This document shows positions 59,162-64,000 of a DNA stretch of 64,000 nt, one piece after another. Source of the DNA: an uncultured Loktanella sp. (GTDB taxonomy: Bacteria; Pseudomonadota; Alphaproteobacteria; Rhodobacterales; Rhodobacteraceae); assembly GCA_937132065.1 (NCBI GenBank), contig CAKZNT010000047.1, positions 24,224 through 88,223 on the forward strand, in the 5' to 3' direction. The translations under genes and the position numbers were made by a program. The notes beneath the pieces were generated by a model, which was not told the DNA's origin, did no database searches, and was given only the letters and a program-made list of their open reading frames with translations. The stretch's first letter is position 1; every line of letters starts with the position of its first letter.

Positions 59162-60642
59162 CCTATATTCTTGCAATTGACCAAGGCACAACGTCGAGCC
59201 GTGCAATCCTGTTTGACGGCGCAATGCAGGTTAAGGCGACGGCGCAAGAAGAGTTCACGCAACACTTTCCGCAGTCGGGGTGGGTTGAACATGACGTGTC
59301 CGACATTTGGGCATCTACCGCCTCGACCTGCCGTGGTGCGATCGAAAAGGCGGGCGTCTCCGTGGACGAGATCGCCGCGATCGGGATCACCAATCAACGC
59401 GAGACAACGATTATCTGGGACCGTGACACTGGCGCGCCGATCCACAATGCGATTGTCTGGCAGGATCGCCGCACCTCCGAGATGTGTCAGGGTCTAAAGG
59501 CCGAAGGGTTCGAGGCGGAAGTCACTGAAAAGACAGGACTATTGCTCGATCCATACTTTTCGGGAACCAAGGTGAAGTGGTTGCTCGATAATGTCGCGGG
59601 AGCGCGTGAAAAGGCCAAGGCAGGCAAGCTGCTGTTTGGCACGGTTGATTGTTACCTGATCTGGAAGCTGACGGGCGGCGCCGCGCATGTGACGGACGCC
59701 ACGAACGCTGCGCGTACCATGCTTTACAACATCCGTAAGGGCGCATGGGACGAAGACATTTGCGCGCGGTTTGACATTCCGATGTCGATGTTGCCCGAGG
59801 TGCGCGATTGCGCCTCCACGTTTGGCATGACGCGCGCCGATTTATTTGGCAAACCGCTGCCGATTTTGGGGGTGGCTGGCGACCAGCAGGCCGCAACGAT
59901 TGGTCAGGCATGTTTTGCACCTGGCATGTTGAAGTCGACCTATGGCACGGGGTGTTTTGCGCTCCTCAATACTGGCGATACGCTTGTGCGCAGCCAAAGC
60001 CGTCTGCTTGGCACAATTGCCTATCAGTTTGACGGCAAACCAACTTATGCGCTGGAAGGCTCGATTTTTATCGCGGGGGCGGTGGTGCAATGGCTGCGCG
60101 ATGGCCTGAAAATGATCCGCGAGGCGTCAGAGACACAGCCCTTGGCCGAGCGCGCCGATCAGGGCCACGAACTCTATATGGTTCCCGCATTCACGGGCCT
60201 TGGTGCGCCTTATTGGGACGCTGAGGCGCGTGGTGCGATCTATGGGCTGACCCGTAATTCCGGCCCCGCCGAATTTGCCCGCGCCGCGCTCGAGAGCGTC
60301 GGATTTCAAACCCGTGATCTTCTGGAAGCGATGAAGAACGACTGGCAAGATGCTGATGACAAAGGGGTTTTGCGTGTTGATGGGGGAATGAGCGCCTCTG
60401 ACTGGTCGATGCAATTTCTGTCCGACATCATCGGCGCACCTGTTGATCGCCCAAAGGTGTTGGAAACCACTGCACTGGGGGCCGCGTGGCTCGCGGGCAT
60501 GCGCGCGGGCGTTTATCCAAATAAGGAAGAGTTCGCGGCAAACTGGGCGCTGGATCGCCGCTTTGAACCGAAGATGGATGCAGGCACACGCGCCCGCCGC
60601 TATGCGGGTTGGCAGGACGCGGTAAAGCGCACGCTAAGCTAG
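59158..60642 (+). CDS. glpK: Glycerol kinase
   Basis: 494 residues. [18 protein letters not shown] (ATP phosphate loop), [56 protein letters not shown] and [33 protein letters not shown] are the family blocks; [17 protein letters not shown] and [13 protein letters not shown] follow. It makes glycerol-3-phosphate. Its ATG shares bases with the glpD stop. Its own TAG interlocks with the convergent sulfotransferase gene (CTAG). Confidence 0.98.
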   Translation: MTYILAIDQGTTSSRAILFDGAMQVKATAQEEFTQHFPQSGWVEHDVSDIWASTASTCRGAIEKAGVSVDEIAAIGITNQRETTIIWDRDTGAPIHNAIVWQDRRTSEMCQGLKAEGFEAEVTEKTGLLLDPYFSGTKVKWLLDNVAGAREKAKAGKLLFGTVDCYLIWKLTGGAAHVTDATNAARTMLYNIRKGAWDEDICARFDIPMSMLPEVRDCASTFGMTRADLFGKPLPILGVAGDQQAATIGQACFAPGMLKSTYGTGCFALLNTGDTLVRSQSRLLGTIAYQFDGKPTYALEGSIFIAGAVVQWLRDGLKMIREASETQPLAERADQGHELYMVPAFTGLGAPYWDAEARGAIYGLTRNSGPAEFARAALESVGFQTRDLLEAMKNDWQDADDKGVLRVDGGMSASDWSMQFLSDIIGAPVDRPKVLETTALGAAWLAGMRAGVYPNKEEFAANWALDRRFEPKMDAGTRARRYAGWQDAVKRTLS

Positions 60643-61235
60643 GTTTGCCCTTGCTCCCAGACTTCGAATTCTGCGGCGCGTTTCTTGTAAAGCTTGGCCG
60701 ACACGTCCTCTGACAGCGAATATGGCACGTCAGGGGAGACATTCAGGCGCTTGAACGCGATATCTGTGTTGAGGCGCTCTGCAAGGAACGCGTGCAGCTT
60801 GTCTTGGGCCTCATAGCGAAACAGGTGATCGACGCCCAATTCCCCTTCGCCGACAGTTAAAAACTTGGCCTGAGATCCGACATTTGCAAACGGTGCGGGC
60901 TTGCCTTTGCAGTATTCGAGCACGAAATCATCAAAGGTAATGCCACGGGTGCTATTCTGGTGACCCACCAGGTCGTCGCGGTGACGATAACGATACCAGC
61001 TCGCAAGCCAGTCGACAGGATGCCGGATGACGGCAAACAACTCGGGCGTCTGGCCACCTGCCTGCACAAAATAGGGCTTAAGGAATCGGTTGTAGCGGTA
61101 AACTGGCGAATGCTTCAGGATCGGCGGGTCGCGCAAAACCATTGATGCGAGCGGGGCAAGCGCGCCCTCTATCGCGGTTGTGCCCGTTTTCGGAACTGCG
61201 AGGAAAACCAGATTTTCTTTCCAGAAAACAAGCAT
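60639..61235 (-). CDS. Sulfotransferase-family protein
   Basis: 198 residues from ATG 61235 (AAAGG upstream); an in-frame opening reaches 61622 but that part overlaps the recA promoter and is unlikely. [16 protein letters not shown] is the 5'-phosphosulfate (PAPS) loop and [24 protein letters not shown] the 3'-phosphate motif. Short proteins of this kind sulfate polysaccharide, lipid or Nod-factor-like acceptors. The acceptor is unknown and no PAPS genes are nearby. Confidence 0.82.
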   Translation of the reverse strand: MLVFWKENLVFLAVPKTGTTAIEGALAPLASMVLRDPPILKHSPVYRYNRFLKPYFVQAGGQTPELFAVIRHPVDWLASWYRYRHRDDLVGHQNSTRGITFDDFVLEYCKGKPAPFANVGSQAKFLTVGEGELGVDHLFRYEAQDKLHAFLAERLNTDIAFKRLNVSPDVPYSLSEDVSAKLYKKRAAEFEVWEQGQT

Positions 61236-61364
61236 TTGACGGCAACCTTTCGTGTATTTCCTCAATACGCTAGCCGATTCATATGAAATTAACCACAGCG
61301 GGATGATGATTAACCATGAAGATTTTAGTTGCTTTGTTCTCGTTTTGCCCTCATTGGTTAACGG

Positions 61365-61379
61365 GAACATAAGCGGAAC
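61365..61379 (-). promoter_or_regulatory. LexA (SOS) box before recA
   Basis: GAAC-N7-GAAC on the plus strand, that is GTTCCGCTTATGTTC on the minus strand, the direct-repeat box (GTTC-N7-GTTC) known for Rhodobacter-type LexA. It ends 49 bp before the recA start. Confidence 0.85.
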
Positions 61380-61428
61380 AAAGCAGTAATTGTGACCCCC
61401 CGCGGGGTGTGGAATAAGGACGAAACAG

Positions 61429-62493
61429 ATGGCAACGGCAGAGCTGATTAAAATGACTGATAAAAAGACAGCGGACAAAGAAAAAGCACTCGAAAGCGCA
61501 CTTGCGCAGATCGAGCGCCAGTTCGGCAAGGGCTCCATTATGAAGCTCGGCGGCGAAAACAAGATGCCCGAGATCGAAGCGACAAGCACAGGCTCTTTGG
61601 GTCTTGATATCGCGCTTGGCATCGGTGGTTTGCCTAAGGGGCGGGTGATCGAGATTTATGGTCCAGAATCTTCGGGTAAAACCACGCTGACGCTGCACGC
61701 GATTGCCGAAGAGCAGAAAAAGGGCGGCGTTTGCGCCTTTGTTGATGCCGAGCATGCGCTTGACCCGACTTATGCGAAAAAGCTGGGCGTTAACCTTGAT
61801 GAATTGCTGATTTCGCAGCCTGACACGGGTGAACAAGCCCTTGAGATTGTTGATACGCTCGTGCGCTCTGGCGCGGTGAGCATGGTTATCGTCGATTCCG
61901 TCGCCGCCTTGACGCCAAAATCCGAGCTTGAGGGCGACATGGGTGACAGCTCTGTTGGTGTGCATGCGCGGCTGATGTCGCAAGCTATGCGCAAGCTGAC
62001 GGGGTCGATTAACCGCTCTGGCTGTATGGTCATCTTTATTAACCAGATCCGCATGAAGATCGGCGTGATGTTCGGATCACCCGAAACAACGACCGGCGGG
62101 AACGCATTGAAATTCTACGCCTCCGTGCGCCTTGATATCCGCCGTATCGGCGCGATCAAGGACCGTGACGAGGTCGTTGGCAACGCGACACGCGTGAAGG
62201 TTGTGAAAAACAAGGTCGCGCCGCCGTTCAAGCAGGTCGAATTCGACATCATGTATGGCGAAGGCATTTCCAAGACGGGCGAGTTGCTTGATCTGGGCGT
62301 GAAGGCTGGCGTGGTCGAGAAATCGGGCGCTTGGTATAGCTACGGTGACGAACGTATCGGGCAGGGGCGTGAAAACTCCAAAATCTTCCTCAAGGAAAAT
62401 CCCAATATTGCCCATGAGATCGAAGACAAGATCCGTGCGGCCAATGGTCTTGACTTTGACGGCTCCGAAGACGCGGATATGCTGGAAGACTAA
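61429..62493 (+). CDS. recA: Recombinase A
   Basis: 354 residues, AAGGA upstream of ATG 61429. [21 protein letters not shown], Walker [17 protein letters not shown], Walker [14 protein letters not shown]1 loop [18 protein letters not shown] and L2 [29 protein letters not shown]. It forms filaments on single-stranded DNA for strand exchange and LexA cleavage. The LexA box and the terminator 62518-62549 frame it as a monocistronic SOS gene. Confidence 0.98.
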   Translation: MATAELIKMTDKKTADKEKALESALAQIERQFGKGSIMKLGGENKMPEIEATSTGSLGLDIALGIGGLPKGRVIEIYGPESSGKTTLTLHAIAEEQKKGGVCAFVDAEHALDPTYAKKLGVNLDELLISQPDTGEQALEIVDTLVRSGAVSMVIVDSVAALTPKSELEGDMGDSSVGVHARLMSQAMRKLTGSINRSGCMVIFINQIRMKIGVMFGSPETTTGGNALKFYASVRLDIRRIGAIKDRDEVVGNATRVKVVKNKVAPPFKQVEFDIMYGEGISKTGELLDLGVKAGVVEKSGAWYSYGDERIGQGRENSKIFLKENPNIAHEIEDKIRAANGLDFDGSEDADMLED

Positions 62494-62517
62494 GTCCGCA
62501 TTTATCATGTGAACGAC

Positions 62518-62549
62518 AAAAGGGCGCGCTTCTTGCTGCGCCCTTTTTT
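62518..62549 (+). terminator. Rho-independent terminator of recA
   Basis: AAAAGGGCGC and GCGCCCTTTT form a perfect 10-bp stem with a 10-base loop, followed by further T residues, 24 bp after the recA stop. Confidence 0.92.
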
Positions 62550-62622
62550 CATGGGTTGTGGACACTGCTGGGCAGTGGGGGTATTTCTTGCCCCAACTTG
62601 AATTCCTAGCTGAAAGCCGCCC

Positions 62623-64000
62623 ATGACCAGCCTGTCAGATATCCGCTCGACGTTCCTTGATTTTTACAAGCGCAACGGCCACGAAGTTGTGCAATCCAGT
62701 CCGCTTGTGCCGCGCAATGACCCGACTTTGATGTTTGCCAATTCGGGGATGGTGCAGTTCAAGAACCTGTTTACAGGTGTCGAGACCCGCGATTACAGCC
62801 GCGCAACATCTTCGCAAAAATGTGTGCGGGCAGGCGGCAAACATAATGACCTTGATAATGTCGGCTACACGGCGCGCCACCACACGTTCTTTGAGATGCT
62901 GGGCAACTTTAGCTTCGGCGATTACTTCAAAGAAGAGGCGATTGCCTTCGCTTGGGAGCTGATCACCAAAGACTTCGGCATCGATAAAGACCGCTTGTCT
63001 GTGACCGTTTACCATACTGATGACGAAGCCTATGACATCTGGAAGAAGCTTGGTGTGCCGGAAGAGCGGATCATCCGGATCGCGACGTCGGACAATTTCT
63101 GGCAGATGGGGCCAACCGGCCCGTGCGGCCCCTGCACCGAGATTTTCTACGATCACGGGGATCACATCTGGGGCGGCCCTCCCGGTAGCCCAGAGGAAGA
63201 CGGCGATCGGTTCATTGAGATCTGGAACATTGTTTTCATGCAGAATGAACGGTTCGAAGACGGGTCCATGCGGGCGTTGGAGATGCAGAGCATCGACACG
63301 GGTATGGGGCTGGAGCGGATTGCGGCTTTGCTGCAAGGTAGCCACGACAACTATGACACCGACCTGTTCAAAGCGTTGATTGAAGCATCGGCGAACGCGA
63401 CGTCTACCGACCCGTTTGGCGATCAGAACGTGCATCATCGCGTCATTGCGGACCACCTGCGCTCCACCTCGTTTCTGATCGCGGATGGTGTGATGCCATC
63501 GAACGATGGTCGTGGCTATGTGTTGCGCCGGATCATGCGGCGCGCGATGCGCCATGCGCATTTGCTGGGTGCGAAAGATCCCGTGATGCACCAATTGGTG
63601 CCGTCATTGGTGACCCAGATGGGCGCGGCCTACCCTGAATTGGGGCAGGCCCAAGCGCTGATTGAGGAGACGCTGCGCGCAGAGGAAACCCGCTTCAAGC
63701 AAACACTGGAACGCGGGTTGCGCCTGCTCGACGATGAGATGTCGGGTTTGGCTGACGGCGCGGAACTGCCGGGCAAGGCTGCGTTCAAGCTCTATGACAC
63801 CTTTGGCTTCCCGTTGGATTTGACGCAAGATGCGCTGCGCGAAAAGGGTCGCACGGTTGACGTGGAAGGCTTTGACGCGGCCATGGCGGAGCAAAAAGCA
63901 TTGGCCCGCGCCGCATGGTCTGGGACGGGCGAAGCCGCGGACAGCACGATCTGGTTCGACATTGCGGACAAGCACGGCACCACGGATTTCCTAGGCTACG
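62623..64000 (+). CDS. alaS: Alanyl-tRNA synthetase, 5' part
   Basis: ATG 62623 opens a frame that runs to the window edge without a stop (459 codons of about 880). [93 protein letters not shown] and [13 protein letters not shown] are the class II AlaRS catalytic motifs. The editing and C-Ala domains lie downstream. The ribosome site is weak (GAAAG). Confidence 0.97.
   Translation, partial: MTSLSDIRSTFLDFYKRNGHEVVQSSPLVPRNDPTLMFANSGMVQFKNLFTGVETRDYSRATSSQKCVRAGGKHNDLDNVGYTARHHTFFEMLGNFSFGDYFKEEAIAFAWELITKDFGIDKDRLSVTVYHTDDEAYDIWKKLGVPEERIIRIATSDNFWQMGPTGPCGPCTEIFYDHGDHIWGGPPGSPEEDGDRFIEIWNIVFMQNERFEDGSMRALEMQSIDTGMGLERIAALLQGSHDNYDTDLFKALIEASANATSTDPFGDQNVHHRVIADHLRSTSFLIADGVMPSNDGRGYVLRRIMRRAMRHAHLLGAKDPVMHQLVPSLVTQMGAAYPELGQAQALIEETLRAEETRFKQTLERGLRLLDDEMSGLADGAELPGKAAFKLYDTFGFPLDLTQDALREKGRTVDVEGFDAAMAEQKALARAAWSGTGEAADSTIWFDIADKHGTTDFLGY

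Overview
The window is a contiguous piece of chromosome from an alphaproteobacterium, most likely a marine Rhodobacteraceae (Roseobacter-type) species. I base this on protein flavour and local signals, not on a database search: a CckA-type hybrid kinase, an alpha-glucoside agl locus under a LacI repressor, a LexA box of the Rhodobacter form (GTTC-N7-GTTC) before recA, a separate pterin-binding cobalamin methyltransferase beside metF, and a RamA-like corrinoid activator. Genes are tightly packed, with many ATGA/GTGA/TGATG couplings. I see no prophage, insertion sequence or CRISPR array.

Layout. 1-3.2 kb: end of a YqaA-family gene, then a coupled trio (DpaL-like PLP lyase, M24 hydrolase, Asp/Glu-racemase-like enzyme) that resembles hydroxyectoine-type amino-compound catabolism. 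3.2-13.5 kb: a cupin, eno, a DMT exporter, a Fur-family regulator, a TerB-like protein, a Na+/H+ antiporter, a FemAB/GNAT-like protein, a 47-codon membrane ORF, tyrS, anmK and a pyrrolysine-free MttB homologue. 13.7-17.6 kb: a PEP mutase/isocitrate lyase-family enzyme, an aminotransferase, soxR facing a VOC gene across a perfect SoxR box, and small conserved proteins. 17.6-22.7 kb: cysS-cimA-squalene/phytoene-synthase-like chain (with a possible Cys-rich leader peptide) and an MFS transporter. 22.8-28 kb: cobB-cobA divergent from cbiD-cobK, followed by a DNA glycosylase and an esterase. 28-32 kb: zwf-pgl-pgi. 32-37.4 kb: a secreted RTX protein, tRNA-Gly(CCC), a fasciclin protein and the RamA-like activator. 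37.7-42.8 kb: guaB, an RsmB-type methyltransferase and cckA. 42.8-53 kb: glk, a GH1 glucosidase, aglR and aglEFGAK. 53-55.4 kb: MeTr, metF and a small conserved protein. 55.6-64 kb: ppx/gppA-rlmE, glpD-glpK, a sulfotransferase, recA and the 5' part of alaS.

How the genes fit together. Alpha-glucosides enter through AglEFGK, are split by AglA (and beta-glucosides by the GH1 enzyme), phosphorylated by Glk, and enter the oxidative Entner-Doudoroff route through Zwf and Pgl, with Pgi linking to fructose-6-phosphate. Glycerol enters by GlpK/GlpD, and Eno serves lower glycolysis or gluconeogenesis. The same 12-bp palindrome (GTTAGCGCTAAC, or one mismatch) lies just before zwf, glpD and eno, pointing to one global LacI-family carbon regulator encoded elsewhere. 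A second theme is cobalamin: four corrinoid biosynthesis genes, a corrinoid-activating ASKHA/ferredoxin protein, a methyl-folate:corrinoid methyltransferase beside MetF, and an MttB-family methyltransferase. This fits a methionine synthase split into separate proteins, a corrinoid C1-demethylation route, or both. A third observation is architectural: six of nine convergent gene pairs overlap by exactly 4 nt through interlocked stop codons.
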